From Bacteroidaceae bacterium (GTDB lineage Bacteria > Bacteroidota > Bacteroidia > Bacteroidales > Bacteroidaceae), in assembly GCA_017551925.1 (NCBI GenBank), contig JAFZKA010000038.1, forward strand, positions 1 through 52,041: a stretch of DNA of 52,041 nt, written 5' to 3'. This document shows, piece by piece, positions 34,231 through 43,893 of this stretch. Within the stretch, counting starts at the first letter, position 1. Each line of letters opens with the position of its first letter. Under the pieces are notes generated by a model. That model saw only the letters and a list, made by a program, of their open reading frames with translations, had not been told where the DNA came from and did not search any database. Position numbers and translations under genes: made by a program.

Positions 34231-35229
34231 TCAGAGGTTCGGATTGTATTTCTTCCACTCGCTTACTGCGGGGAGAACGCCCAGTGAGATAACCTCGTCG
34301 CGCATAGCCTGGAGGTGCTTGTAACTGGCCTCAATGTCAGCCATCTCAGTAGCGGTACCCTTAACGTCTGTATAGTGAACGCCGGTAGCGTCGATGGTTG
34401 AAGGCATGGCCATCATTACGTTCTGGAACTGTGAGTTGTTTACATAGCAGCCTGCGGGCCACTCGAACTTGTCACCGCCCATGGCAGCACCTATCATCTC
34501 GATTGATACGAATGAGGGGCTCTGGAATGATGAACGTCCGCGCAGCTCGATGATCTTGGCACCGCCCTTGATTACATCCTGCTTCATCTGTGCCCACTGC
34601 TCATCAGTAAGAGCGGGAGTACCGATGATATCGGTCAGGGGTTTGCCGTCAATCTTGGCGGTTGATGCAAATACTGCCATCTGCTCACCGTGGCCGCCGT
34701 ATGTGCGGGCTGTGGTAACCTTGTCCTGAGCAATGCCGAAGTGCTTGGCCAGGGCGCTCTGCAGACGTGTTGAGTCAAGAGCGGCAAGAGTGGTGATCTG
34801 TGAAGGTTTGAGACCTGAGTAAACCAGGGTTACCAGACCGGTGATATCGGCCGGGTTGAAGATGATGACGCAATGCTTCAGGTCAGGGCAGTAGGTCTTG
34901 ATGTCCTTACCCAACTGCTCGGCTATCTTGGCGTTGCCAACCAGCAGATCCTCACGGGTCATACCGGCCTTACGGGGAGCACCACCTGATGAAACCATGT
35001 ACTTGGCATCCTTGAAAGCCTCCTCAACCTTATCGGTGAAGGTGATGTTCACACCGGGGAATGCGCAGTGGCGAAGTTCCTCAACTACACCCTCCAGACC
35101 GGGAAGATAAACATCATAAAGACAGATGTTTGATGACAGTCCCATCATTATGGCAGTCTGTGCCATGTTTGATCCGATCATACCGGCTGCGCCAGAGATG
35201 ACCAGTTTCTCATTTGTCAAAAACTTCAT
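34231..35229 (-). CDS. mdh: Malate dehydrogenase (NAD-dependent, lactate/malate dehydrogenase family)
   Basis: Interconverts malate and oxaloacetate with NAD(H). 332 residues. The N-terminal SGAAGMIGSN is the dinucleotide motif. NPADI (about 125-129), LDSTRLQ (about 151-157, with the catalytic-base region), and the catalytic histidine in RTYGGHGEQMAVFA (about 178) follow. The active-site loop Arg is in SSGGAPRKAGMTRED. Together with fumarate reductase in this window it supplies the reductive oxaloacetate-to-succinate branch. The length and N-terminus differ from the 313-residue Bacteroides type, so it seems a distinct subgroup. Monocistronic, with divergent promoters toward the carbonic anhydrase gene. 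Confidence 0.92.
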   Translation of the reverse strand: MKFLTNEKLVISGAAGMIGSNMAQTAIMMGLSSNICLYDVYLPGLEGVVEELRHCAFPGVNITFTDKVEEAFKDAKYMVSSGGAPRKAGMTREDLLVGNAKIAEQLGKDIKTYCPDLKHCVIIFNPADITGLVTLVYSGLKPSQITTLAALDSTRLQSALAKHFGIAQDKVTTARTYGGHGEQMAVFASTAKIDGKPLTDIIGTPALTDEQWAQMKQDVIKGGAKIIELRGRSSFQSPSFVSIEMIGAAMGGDKFEWPAGCYVNNSQFQNVMMAMPSTIDATGVHYTDVKGTATEMADIEASYKHLQAMRDEVISLGVLPAVSEWKKYNPNL

Positions 35230-35272
35230 AGTTGTTTTAAGTATTTTAGTCCGTTATTTTTGTCTTGGACCA

Positions 35273-35280
35273 CAAAAGTA
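35273..35280 (-). promoter_or_regulatory. Candidate -7 element of mdh
   Basis: TACTTTTG on the minus strand, 43 bases upstream of the mdh ATG. No good -33 TTG was seen. Confidence 0.37.
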
Positions 35281-35358
35281 ATCAATTACTTGTTTGATTG
35301 GTATATAAATTCAGAAAAGTTGCACTATTTTCGCAATGCAAAACAACAAAGACAACAT

Positions 35359-35877
35359 ATGGCTATTATAAAATCAGTGAGGGGCTTTACTCCTGAAATC
35401 GGCAAGGATTGTTTCCTGGCTGATAACGCTGCAATCATAGGTGATGTGGTGATAGGAGAGGGTTGCAGTATATGGTTCGGAACTGTACTCAGGGGCGACG
35501 TGAACTCCATCCGCATAGGTAACGGAACCAATATCCAGGACGGCAGTGTCATTCATACGCTTTACCAGCGTTCCACTACAGTAATAGGTGATAATGTGTC
35601 AGTAGGTCACAATGTGACTATCCATGGTGCTGAGATAAAGGACAATGCACTGATTGGTATGGGATCAGTCGTGCTTGACCACGCAGTCGTGGGTGAAGGT
35701 GCCATTGTGGCTGCCGGTTCAGTGGTTCTGAGCAAGACGGTTATCCCGCCCAACACTATCTGGGCCGGGGTTCCTGCCAAGTATGTCAAGGATGTGGATC
35801 CGGAGCAGGCAAAGGAGATTAACCAGCGGATTGCGCGGGATTACCACATGTACGCAAGCTGGTATAAGGAGGATTAA
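35359..35877 (+). CDS. Gamma-carbonic anhydrase family hexapeptide protein
   Basis: 172 residues from MAIIKSVRGFTPEIGKDCF; the open frame begins 33 codons earlier but that part lies in the promoter region. A left-handed beta-helix of hexapeptide repeats runs from about residue 20 to 140 (IIGDVVIGEGCSIWFGTVLRG, and so on). Candidate zinc-ligand histidines lie in VIHTL, SVGHNVTIHG. The C-terminal helix ARDYHMYASWYKED packs against the helix in homologues. Family includes YrdA and PaaY-type enzymes; activity toward CO2 hydration is plausible but not proven. It overlaps the waaA stop codon by 4 bases. Confidence 0.88.
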   Translation: MAIIKSVRGFTPEIGKDCFLADNAAIIGDVVIGEGCSIWFGTVLRGDVNSIRIGNGTNIQDGSVIHTLYQRSTTVIGDNVSVGHNVTIHGAEIKDNALIGMGSVVLDHAVVGEGAIVAAGSVVLSKTVIPPNTIWAGVPAKYVKDVDPEQAKEINQRIARDYHMYASWYKED

Positions 35878-37103
35878 TCCAAACCTATTTCACCTAGAAT
35901 CCTATCTGAGGTGCCGCTGTTGCTGCGGACATAGTCTCCGGCATTGCGGCCGGCTTTTTTGAGGAAGCCGGGATCGCTGATAAACTTGTCAATGAGAATT
36001 CTGAAACTGTAGGCGTCAGTTATTTCAAATCCGCCTTTGAGGCGTTTCAGATCCTGAGCCTCACGGAACCGTTGGTTATTGGGACCAAAGAGAACCGGAA
36101 TATCAAACACGGCAGCCTCAAGAATGTTGTGTATTCCTACTCCGAATCCGCCGCCGATGTAGGCGATATGGCCGTAACGGTAGATGGATGAGAGCATTCC
36201 GAAACAGTCTATGATAAGGGTGTCATACCCCTTTATGTTTTCAAGTGTGGCTTTTGACAGTCTTATGAAGTCACGTCCTTCAAGACGTCCCTCAATCTCT
36301 GCCAGATGCTCCTCATGTATCTCGTGCGGTGCTATGATCAGTTTCCAGTCCCTTTTTGGCATAAAATAGGGAATGAACAGTTCCTCATCGGCCGGCCACG
36401 AACTGCCTGCAATAAATGTCGGGTTTCCGTTGACGAACTTTTCTATTATGGGGAACTGTTTTGATGCGGCTGCAACTTCAATCACGCGGTCGGCTCTGGT
36501 ATCGCCCACAATTGAGACATCGCTTATACCGATACTGTACAGCAGGTCCTTGGAGTGACGGTCCTGGACAAACAGATGCTTGAAATATGTCAGTGCCTTG
36601 GCATAACTCTTTCCGTACCATTTGAAAAAGAGTTGGTTGTCACGGAAAATTGATGAAACGCTGAATATCTCAATGTTGCGGCGGTGAAGTCCTTTCAGGA
36701 AATTGGGCCAGAACTCATATTTTATAAAGAAGGCTTTCTCTATCTTTATGTTGTCCAGGAATTTCCTGACATTGCGTGGAGTGTCAAAAGGAATATAACA
36801 AACGATATCGGCACCCTTGTAGTCTTTTCTTACCTCATAACCTGACGGAGAAAAGAATGTCAGCAGAATCCTGCATTCGGGATGTTTGCGGTGAATGCGT
36901 TCAATCAGCGGACGCCCTTGTTCAAACTCGCCCAGTGAGGATGCATGGAACCAAAGATAAGAGGCGGCCTTATCAACCTGATTCTCAAGTGTACTGAAAA
37001 TCTGCCTGTGTCCTTTAACCAAAAGACGGGCTTTCTTGTTGAATAGGGACGCTATTTTTATGCATCCTGCATATAAATATATACCGAGTGAATATATGAT
37101 CAT
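35874..37103 (-). CDS. waaA: 3-deoxy-D-manno-octulosonic-acid (Kdo) transferase
   Basis: Adds Kdo from CMP-Kdo to lipid A precursor at the cytoplasmic face. 409 residues. N-terminal membrane-associated helix IIYSLGIYLYAGCIKIASLF, then the GT30 family block LWFHASSLGEFEQGRPLIERI (about 48-68), YEVRKDY, EYWPN-equivalent KYEFWPNFLKGL, GDTRADRV, and the C-terminal VGIHNILEAAVFDIPVLFGP with Glu that contacts the sugar nucleotide. It starts 11 bases after gltX on the same strand. A Kdo-lipid A outer membrane is implied. Confidence 0.94.
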   Translation of the reverse strand: MIIYSLGIYLYAGCIKIASLFNKKARLLVKGHRQIFSTLENQVDKAASYLWFHASSLGEFEQGRPLIERIHRKHPECRILLTFFSPSGYEVRKDYKGADIVCYIPFDTPRNVRKFLDNIKIEKAFFIKYEFWPNFLKGLHRRNIEIFSVSSIFRDNQLFFKWYGKSYAKALTYFKHLFVQDRHSKDLLYSIGISDVSIVGDTRADRVIEVAAASKQFPIIEKFVNGNPTFIAGSSWPADEELFIPYFMPKRDWKLIIAPHEIHEEHLAEIEGRLEGRDFIRLSKATLENIKGYDTLIIDCFGMLSSIYRYGHIAYIGGGFGVGIHNILEAAVFDIPVLFGPNNQRFREAQDLKRLKGGFEITDAYSFRILIDKFISDPGFLKKAGRNAGDYVRSNSGTSDRILGEIGLD

Positions 37104-37114
37104 TACTTTCAGTT

Positions 37115-38644
37115 TCAGGAAAGAGCCGAAATGGCCTTGCGGGCACGTCTCAAAGTCTCTTCACGTCCTAGAAAATCAGTGATGCAGAATATCTGCGGTC
37201 CCATGGCGGCGCCTACAAGAGTTACCCTTAAGGCATTCATGACCTTTCCGGTCTGGTAACCTTTAGAGGCTATCCATTCCATAACCAGCGGTTCCAATAC
37301 CTCTCCGTTCCAGTCAGGTTGGCTCTCCAGGAAATCACACAACTCGGCTGTTGTCTGAGGTGCGTTCTCCTTCCACCATTTTTTGAGTGACTTTTCATCA
37401 TACTCATCGGGTGCCTGGAAAAGATAACTGCAGTTATCCCAAAGTTCGCCTACAAAATTGACGCGGTTCTTGACAAGACCTACAGCCGTCTCAACCCGTT
37501 CCATCGGAACTTTTATGCCGTGGCTCTCAAGTATGGGGTTGAACAGGAGCGCAATTTCACGGTCGCTTTTGAGCATTATGTATTCGTGGTTGAACCACAC
37601 AAGTTTCTGATAGTTGAAACGTGCACCGGCCTTGCTGCACTTTTCAAGGTTGAACAGGTCAACCATCTCGTCAAGTGACATGATTTCACGGTCATCACCC
37701 GGGTTCCAGCCCAGCAGGGCCAGGAAATTGATTACAGCCTCAGGCAGATAATCCTTTTCACGGTAGCCCGATGATATCTCGCCGGTCTTGGGGTCATGCC
37801 ATTCAAGCGGGAATACGGGGAATCCCAGACGGTCACCGTCACGCTTGCTCAGTTTGCCGTTGCCTTCAGGCTTGAGCAGCAGTGGAAGATGTGCAAACTG
37901 CGGCATGGTGTCCTCCCAGCCGAAAGCACGGTACAGGAGCACATGCAGCGGGGCTGACGGCAGCCACTCTTCACCACGTATTACGTGACTCACCTCCATG
38001 AGATGGTCATCGACAATATTTGCCAGATGATAGGTGGGCAGTTGGTCTGCTGATTTATAGAGAACCTTGTCATCAAGAACAGATGAGTTTATGGTCACTT
38101 TGCCGCGGATAAGGTCATCAACCTCAACCTCCTGTCCGGGTTCAATCAGGATACGTACAACATACTGGTTTCCAGCCTCGATCAGAGCCTTGACCTCATC
38201 GGCCCGCAGCGTAAGTGAGTTCCGCATTTGCAGACGTGTGGTGGCATCATACTGGAAATTGGGAATTTCGTTGCGTTTGGCCTCAAGTTCTGCAGGAGTG
38301 TCAAAGGCTATGTATGCCTTGCCTGCCTCAAGCAACATGTCAACGTATTTCTTGTAGATATCCTTTCGCTCAGACTGACGGTACGGGCCGTAGTTTCCGC
38401 CAAAAGAAACACCTTCATCAAATTTTATTCCTAACCAGCGGAATGATTCAAGTATGTATTCCTCTGCTCCGGGAACAAAGCGGTTTGTGTCTGTGTCCTC
38501 AATCCTGAAGATGAAATCACCTCCGTGTTTACGGGCAAAAAGGTAGTTGTAAAGGGCCGTCCTGACGCCTCCGATGTGCAGAGGTCCGGTAGGACTCGGT
38601 GCGAATCGCACCCTTACCCGACGGTTGCCTGAGTTTTGTGTCAT
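37115..38644 (-). CDS. gltX: Glutamyl-tRNA synthetase
   Basis: Class I aminoacyl-tRNA synthetase charging tRNA-Glu. 509 residues from [18 protein letters not shown]; the frame is open 21 codons further but that part overlaps the divergent promoter region. HIGH-type motif [13 protein letters not shown] (about 14-26) and KMSKS-type motif KLSKRDGD are both present. [19 protein letters not shown] is another conserved block. Length is in the typical range. Probably cotranscribed with waaA, whose start lies 11 bases downstream of its stop. Confidence 0.97.
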   Translation of the reverse strand: MTQNSGNRRVRVRFAPSPTGPLHIGGVRTALYNYLFARKHGGDFIFRIEDTDTNRFVPGAEEYILESFRWLGIKFDEGVSFGGNYGPYRQSERKDIYKKYVDMLLEAGKAYIAFDTPAELEAKRNEIPNFQYDATTRLQMRNSLTLRADEVKALIEAGNQYVVRILIEPGQEVEVDDLIRGKVTINSSVLDDKVLYKSADQLPTYHLANIVDDHLMEVSHVIRGEEWLPSAPLHVLLYRAFGWEDTMPQFAHLPLLLKPEGNGKLSKRDGDRLGFPVFPLEWHDPKTGEISSGYREKDYLPEAVINFLALLGWNPGDDREIMSLDEMVDLFNLEKCSKAGARFNYQKLVWFNHEYIMLKSDREIALLFNPILESHGIKVPMERVETAVGLVKNRVNFVGELWDNCSYLFQAPDEYDEKSLKKWWKENAPQTTAELCDFLESQPDWNGEVLEPLVMEWIASKGYQTGKVMNALRVTLVGAAMGPQIFCITDFLGREETLRRARKAISALS

Positions 38645-38728
38645 CTCGTTCTTTTTTTGCGCTGCAAAAGTAATCATTTTCTCATGAAAAAGACTTATTT
38701 TTACCATTCAACAAAAGGCCGTTTCTTA

Positions 38729-40789
38729 ATGAATGATAAAAGACAAATAATAAAGAGCAACAGGCACCTGCTCATACTGCTTTCACTGGTATCCGTATTG
38801 CTTACGGTTTATTTTATGCCTGCCAGTCATAAGGAAAACTATATCTACAACATCGGTAAACCATGGACTTATGATGTCCTGATTGCTCCATTCAGCTTTT
38901 CAATAGAAAAAAGCAATGAAGTATGGCAACAGGAGGCAGACAGTGTCAGAACATTCTTTGCCCCGTATTTCAGCCGTAATGCCAGTGTAGGTGAGACCGC
39001 ATTGGCCGATTTTGACCGCTTTTATACCGACAGCCTGAGCAAGTTGGTATGGGAGGAGTCCCATAAGATCCTGCGCCGCAGGTTGGAGAAAGTGTATAAT
39101 GACGGAGTAATCTCCACTGCCGATGAGGAGTTGCTTTCAGGCAAGGAACTGTTCCGTATCTATGAGGGCAATACATCATCGTTTGTCCAGACATCAAGCG
39201 TACGCAGCGTGCGTGACGCATACCGTTATGTGACTGATGCCGACATTTATGTATATGACCGCTATATTCTGCTGCAGCACAATCTTGAAAACTTTATCCA
39301 GCCCAATGTCACATATGATGCGGCACGTTCCGAGGCTGACCTTGCAGCGCAGTTGGATGAGATTTCACATTTCCGCGGGATGGTTGTGGCGGACCAGAAG
39401 ATAATAGATCAGGGTGAGATAGTTGACGAGCAGAAAAGCCAGATGATCAAGTCCTATCTTGATATTGTCAATGAGAAAAACGCTTCCAAGCAGTTCCAGT
39501 TGCTTACCTGGGGCGGTCGTTCGGTTTTTGTACTTATATGTTTTCTTGTACTGTTCATATATCTGAGCCTGTACCGGATGGATGATATCGAGAACCGTTC
39601 CACCCTGTATTTCCTTTTCGGTTCAATTTCTGTATTTACCGTTGCAGCAGGATTGTTCTGCCAATATTCAAACTGGAGCATCTTTTTGTTTCCATGTTCC
39701 ATGCTGGCCATTCTGCTACGCATTTTCCTTGACTCGCGTACCGCCTTTACCGGATATATGGTGTTTGTACTCTCGTCATCGCTTATAGTATCCATGCCGT
39801 ATGAGTTTGTGCTGCTTCAACTTGTGGCCGGTCTGACAGGTATATACTCCCTGAAGGAACTGTCACAACGTTCTCAGATTCTCTGGACATCATTCCTTGT
39901 CTTTATCTCTTACAGTCTTGTATGGATTGCCATCCAGATGACTCAACTGGAGTATATCCGTGACATGGATACCTGGATATTCCTCTATTTTGCCATAAAC
40001 TGCATAATAATTCTGCTGGTATATCCGCTTCTGTTTGTCATAGAGAAACTGTTCGGATTCACATCAAATGTAACTCTTATTGAACTGTCAAACATAAACA
40101 ATCCGTTGTTGAGGGAACTTGCAGAGAAGGCTCCGGGAACATTCCAGCATTCAATGCAGGTTTCAACGCTGGCATCAGAGGCTGTCACCCATCTCAAGGC
40201 CAATCCCCAACTGGTGCGTACCGCTGCGCTTTACCATGATATCGGCAAAATGGAGAATGCGCCTTTCTTTACTGAAAACCAGAACGGTGTCAATCCTCAT
40301 GACAAACTGACGCCACAGGAGAGTGCCCGCATTATCACAAGCCATGTTGAGAAAGGACTGCAGTTGGCTGACAAGTACGGTTTGCCGCAGGCTATACGCG
40401 GTTTCATTGCATCGCATCACGGCAAGGGAGTGGCACGGTATTTTTATATCAAATACACTCAGGATCATCCGGGTGAGGAACCTGATTCAAAAGATTTCAG
40501 TTATCCCGGTCCCAATCCATATTCAAAGGAGACTGCCGTACTTATGATGGCCGATGCCGTTGAGGCTGCTTCACGCAGTCTTAAGGAATACACAGAGGAA
40601 AGCATAAATGATCTGGTGGATAAAATCATTGACAGGCAGGTGCAGGAGGGCTATTTTAAGGACTGCCCTATAAACTGGTTGGAGATTGAAAAGGTAAAAG
40701 ACACCTTCAAGGAGAAACTCCGCACAATGTATCACACCAGAATAAGTTATCCTGAGCCTACTGCGGATCTGCATCAAAAGAAAAAGTAA
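38729..40789 (+). CDS. 7TM-HD family phosphohydrolase (PgpH/YqfF-like)
   Basis: 686 residues from the ATG at 38729; ATG 38684 would add 15 residues. The frame continues upstream but overlaps gltX. N-terminal TM helix, then an extracellular 7TMR-HDED domain (about 40-265) with KENYIYNIGKPWTYDVLIAPFSF, then a 7TM region (about 270-440), then a cytosolic HD domain with FQHSMQVSTLASEAV, LVRTAALYHDIGKM (HD pair) and ASHHGKG. PgpH of this family degrades cyclic di-AMP in Firmicutes; that activity is plausible but inferred here. Its 3' end overlaps the convergent priA gene by 32 bases. Confidence 0.9.
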   Translation: MNDKRQIIKSNRHLLILLSLVSVLLTVYFMPASHKENYIYNIGKPWTYDVLIAPFSFSIEKSNEVWQQEADSVRTFFAPYFSRNASVGETALADFDRFYTDSLSKLVWEESHKILRRRLEKVYNDGVISTADEELLSGKELFRIYEGNTSSFVQTSSVRSVRDAYRYVTDADIYVYDRYILLQHNLENFIQPNVTYDAARSEADLAAQLDEISHFRGMVVADQKIIDQGEIVDEQKSQMIKSYLDIVNEKNASKQFQLLTWGGRSVFVLICFLVLFIYLSLYRMDDIENRSTLYFLFGSISVFTVAAGLFCQYSNWSIFLFPCSMLAILLRIFLDSRTAFTGYMVFVLSSSLIVSMPYEFVLLQLVAGLTGIYSLKELSQRSQILWTSFLVFISYSLVWIAIQMTQLEYIRDMDTWIFLYFAINCIIILLVYPLLFVIEKLFGFTSNVTLIELSNINNPLLRELAEKAPGTFQHSMQVSTLASEAVTHLKANPQLVRTAALYHDIGKMENAPFFTENQNGVNPHDKLTPQESARIITSHVEKGLQLADKYGLPQAIRGFIASHHGKGVARYFYIKYTQDHPGEEPDSKDFSYPGPNPYSKETAVLMMADAVEAASRSLKEYTEESINDLVDKIIDRQVQEGYFKDCPINWLEIEKVKDTFKEKLRTMYHTRISYPEPTADLHQKKK

Positions 40790-43028
40790 CTCCGCCCAAT
40801 CCGTCTTGTGAGGCTGTCTTGCTGACAGCCTCATTTATTTGTGCACGTACAGAGGCAGAGGGCTGTTCAAGGCCGGCTTTAATCATTATGCGCCTGATAT
40901 GGCGGAACTGTACTTTTGATACAGGAGGCGCATCAGGACCAAGAACCCTGTCCCTGCCGAAATAATCGGCAAGATTACGTGACAAAGCGTTTGCCGCCCT
41001 GTCAACTTTTTGTAGATCAGTTCCTTTTACTGTTACAAGAGTCAGTCTGGAATATGGCGGGTAAAAGAATGCGCATCTCTCTTCAATCTGTTCATTGTAG
41101 AACCCGGTATAATCATTACGGCGAACCATATCCAGAACGGCTGCGTCAGGCTGCCTTGTCTGGATAATTACGGTACCCTGCTCATCTTTGCGTCCGGCCC
41201 GTCCGGCAACCTGGGCCATAAGCTGGAACGCTCTCTCTGTCGCCCTGAAATCAGGATAACTTATTATTGAGTCTGCCTGGATAATTCCCACAACACTAAC
41301 CTTGTCAAAATCAAGTCCTTTTGAAACCATCTGTGTTCCTATGAGAATATCGGTACGACCCTCTTGGAAATCATTGATTATGGATTCATATCCTGATTTG
41401 GCGGAGTCAAGGTCAAGTCTTGCCACGCGCACTCCCGGAAACAGGTTCTGTACCTCCTCTTCAATACGTTCCGTGCCGAATCCGCGGCTGCGCAGGTTCC
41501 TGCCGCCGCATGACGGGCATACTGACGGCACCTTGTAATTACGGCCGCAGTAATGGCATGTGGCGGTATCGGTACTCTTGTGGAATGTGAGACTTACGTC
41601 ACAGCGGTCACATTTCTGCACCCAGCCGCAATCAGGACACTGAACCGTACCTGAATATCCGCGGCGGTTATGGAACAGGATTGCCTGTTTCCCTTTTTCA
41701 AGTGCCAGGCTGACCTGTTCAATAAGTTGGGGTGAGAACAGGCCCTGCATATATTTCTTGCGCCGCAACTCGGCGGTGTCTATTATCTCTATCCTGGGGA
41801 GTTTTATGTTGCGGAACCTTTCATTCAGTGTTACAAGCCCGTATTTGCCGTTCATGGCGTTGGTGTAACTTTCTATTGAGGGGGTTGCGCTTCCAAGCAG
41901 GGTCCTGGCTCCTGACAATGATGCCAGCATTATCGCCGTGTTGCGTCCCTGATAACGCGGAGCGGGGTCCTCCTGTTTGAAACTTGGCTCATGCTCCTCA
42001 TCAACAATTACCAGACTGAGTTTCTGAAGCGGCAGGAATACGGCTGAACGTGCGCCAAGAATGAGTTTGTAGGGATTGTCGCTGACCAGACGTTTCCATA
42101 CCTCAACCCTTATGTTGTCAGAACAGCGTGAGTGATACACGCACATGTCATCCCCGAAGACCCTCTGAAGACGATGCATGATCTGTGTTGTGAGTGCAAT
42201 CTCAGGGAGCAGATACAACACCTGTCCGCCTTTGGCAATATGCTCCTTTATCAGGTGAATGTAAATCTCTGTCTTGCCGCTTGAGGTGACTCCGTGGAGC
42301 AGACACACGTTCCTGTTTCTGAAACACTCCTTTATCCCGTCAAAGGCTTTCTGCTGCGCCTCACTCAGGGACTGAGGCTCTTCGGTCTGTCCGCTGAACT
42401 GGGGCAGTCTGCCTGTTTCAAGTTCATAAAAATCAAGGAATCCGTTCTCCTGGAGAGACTTCATGGCCGATGCCGACTTGCATGCATCAGCAAGCGTTTT
42501 CCTGGATACAGGTGACGGATTGACCGGATTATCCTTAAAACCGGACAACTCAATGTACTTGTCAAGCAACTCCTTCTGCTTTACAGCGGTTTTACTGAAA
42601 AGGGTACTGTAGTCAGAACCGGAATACTCCGTCAGTTTTTTACCGGGTTTGACGAATATCTCGATTCTGGGTTTATAGGGATGGTCATTTGAGCCGTTGT
42701 CGGGACGCATTCCTGCCGGGAGCGCGGCTTTCATGGCATCGCCGGGGGTGCACATACAGTAACCGGCCATCCATTCCATCAGTTTGAGTTGGGCGGGCAG
42801 TACCGATGGCTTATCCGTATCGAGCACACTTAAAATCTCCTTGATTGTGTGGGCCGAAGGTTTCTCAGAGTGGATTCTGACAATTATGCCTGTAAGCCTG
42901 CGGGTCTTTCCGAAAGGTACATAAACCCTAGCCCCTTCAACTGCAAGTTGCTGAAGGGCTTCTGGTACCAGATAGGTGAAAAGTTCATTTAACGGTACTG
43001 GAAGAATGACATCGGCATATAGAGTCAT
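40758..43028 (-). CDS. priA: Primosomal replication helicase PriA
   Basis: Restarts collapsed replication forks. 756 residues from MTLYADVILPVPLNELFTYL; ATG 43046 would add only MYFRTI. An N-terminal 3'-DNA-binding domain (about 1-105) is followed by a winged-helix-like segment, then the helicase core: Walker A GVTSSGKTEIY, DEExH box VDEEHEPSFKQEDPAPRYQGRN, motif III LGSATPS and motif VI QVAGRAGR. Eight cysteines in CPDCGWVQKCDRCD...CHYCGR...CPSCGG bind two zincs. The C-terminal domain ends SKVQFRHIRRIMIKAG.... All hallmarks are intact. Confidence 0.96.
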   Translation of the reverse strand: MTLYADVILPVPLNELFTYLVPEALQQLAVEGARVYVPFGKTRRLTGIIVRIHSEKPSAHTIKEILSVLDTDKPSVLPAQLKLMEWMAGYCMCTPGDAMKAALPAGMRPDNGSNDHPYKPRIEIFVKPGKKLTEYSGSDYSTLFSKTAVKQKELLDKYIELSGFKDNPVNPSPVSRKTLADACKSASAMKSLQENGFLDFYELETGRLPQFSGQTEEPQSLSEAQQKAFDGIKECFRNRNVCLLHGVTSSGKTEIYIHLIKEHIAKGGQVLYLLPEIALTTQIMHRLQRVFGDDMCVYHSRCSDNIRVEVWKRLVSDNPYKLILGARSAVFLPLQKLSLVIVDEEHEPSFKQEDPAPRYQGRNTAIMLASLSGARTLLGSATPSIESYTNAMNGKYGLVTLNERFRNIKLPRIEIIDTAELRRKKYMQGLFSPQLIEQVSLALEKGKQAILFHNRRGYSGTVQCPDCGWVQKCDRCDVSLTFHKSTDTATCHYCGRNYKVPSVCPSCGGRNLRSRGFGTERIEEEVQNLFPGVRVARLDLDSAKSGYESIINDFQEGRTDILIGTQMVSKGLDFDKVSVVGIIQADSIISYPDFRATERAFQLMAQVAGRAGRKDEQGTVIIQTRQPDAAVLDMVRRNDYTGFYNEQIEERCAFFYPPYSRLTLVTVKGTDLQKVDRAANALSRNLADYFGRDRVLGPDAPPVSKVQFRHIRRIMIKAGLEQPSASVRAQINEAVSKTASQDGLGGVTFSFDADPQ

Positions 43029-43044
43029 GATTGTGCGAAAATAC

Positions 43045-43084
43045 AAAAAAATGACCGGTCCTTTGGTCGGAACCGGTCATTTTT
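43045..43084. terminator. Terminator downstream of the small outer-membrane protein gene
   Basis: Arms AAAAATGACCGGT (43047-43059) and ACCGGTCATTTTT (43072-43084) enclose a 12-base loop. It lies between the omp stop (43104) and the priA start (43028) on the minus strand and would separate them. Confidence 0.85.
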
Positions 43085-43103
43085 ATAATGATATGTTCTG
43101 TGG

Positions 43104-43763
43104 TCAGAATGTCCAGGTCAGGATGAACTGGAGTGTGCTGGCCTTGAAAGCCTCACTGCCTGATTCAACAAGATCCTTGTAGTTAGCTTCCGTTGCATCT
43201 TTATATAGATTATGTGTGCCTTCTTCTGTTAGAGGAATATTATAGTTAATGGCAGCCTGAATATGGTTAATGAGTTTTACACCTGCTCCAACATTAATAC
43301 TCCATGAATATTGATTCAGAATGAATTCCTGTACGTTTGTACCATTTCCTTCCGATTTAGCAACCTCAAATTCTTCGTTCAACTTACCTATGTTGTAATC
43401 AAACTGAGGACCGACCTGTCCGAAAATGCCGAGCATGTTACCCAGACCAAATGTATATTTGAGATAAACGGGAACTGATAACAATTGGTCTTTTATGTTA
43501 TCGCCATTAGTTAGTTCAAGACCTTTTTGAGAATATAAAAGAGCAGCGTCAACGCCTAATCCTATGATAGGAATCTGAATCTCGGCCATAGGTCCGATAA
43601 AGAAACCTGTGTAACTATCTTTACTTTTAATGTTGGTTTCGTTTAAGTCGCCAAGGTTATTGAAAGCGACGTTCAGACCGCCGCGGATACCCCAACTGAA
43701 CTGAGCAGATGCAGGGATAAATGAAAGCAGTGCAAGACTGCAAACGATTAATGCTTTTTTCAT
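43104..43763 (-). CDS. Small outer-membrane beta-barrel protein
   Basis: 219 residues. Signal peptide MKKALIVCSLALLSFIPASA, then SWGIRGGLNVAFNNLGD and alternating strands of an eight-stranded barrel, ending FKASTLQFILTWTF with a terminal Phe recognised by BamA. PorT-family-like and similar to the OMP_b-brl_2 group common in Bacteroidota. It follows the T9SS operon on the same strand, but a terminator-like hairpin and its own -7 element separate them, so a shared function is only a guess. Confidence 0.85.
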   Translation of the reverse strand: MKKALIVCSLALLSFIPASAQFSWGIRGGLNVAFNNLGDLNETNIKSKDSYTGFFIGPMAEIQIPIIGLGVDAALLYSQKGLELTNGDNIKDQLLSVPVYLKYTFGLGNMLGIFGQVGPQFDYNIGKLNEEFEVAKSEGNGTNVQEFILNQYSWSINVGAGVKLINHIQAAINYNIPLTEEGTHNLYKDATEANYKDLVESGSEAFKASTLQFILTWTF

Positions 43764-43811
43764 ATCTGTAAATGATTGATTGTTGTTATGATCTTGTCAG
43801 TATTGTAGTGG

Positions 43812-43819
43812 CAAAGTTA
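43812..43819 (-). promoter_or_regulatory. Candidate -7 element for the small outer-membrane barrel gene
   Basis: TAACTTTG on the minus strand, 48 bases upstream of the ATG. The nearest TTG is 25 bases further, outside the usual range. Confidence 0.35.
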
Positions 43820-43832
43820 AAACTTTTTAAAT

Positions 43833-43870
43833 AAAAAAATAGGCCAACCGTAAAAAAAGGTCAGCCTACT
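43833..43870 (-). terminator. Terminator-like hairpin after gldN
   Basis: Imperfect arms TAGGCCAACC (43840-43849) and GGTCAGCCTA (43859-43868), broken by two mismatched positions, lie 24 bases beyond the gldN stop. On the minus strand a T-run follows (43838-43832). It probably ends the T9SS operon. Confidence 0.6.
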
Positions 43871-43893
43871 CTGATTTTGTCTGTTTTAGGTCA

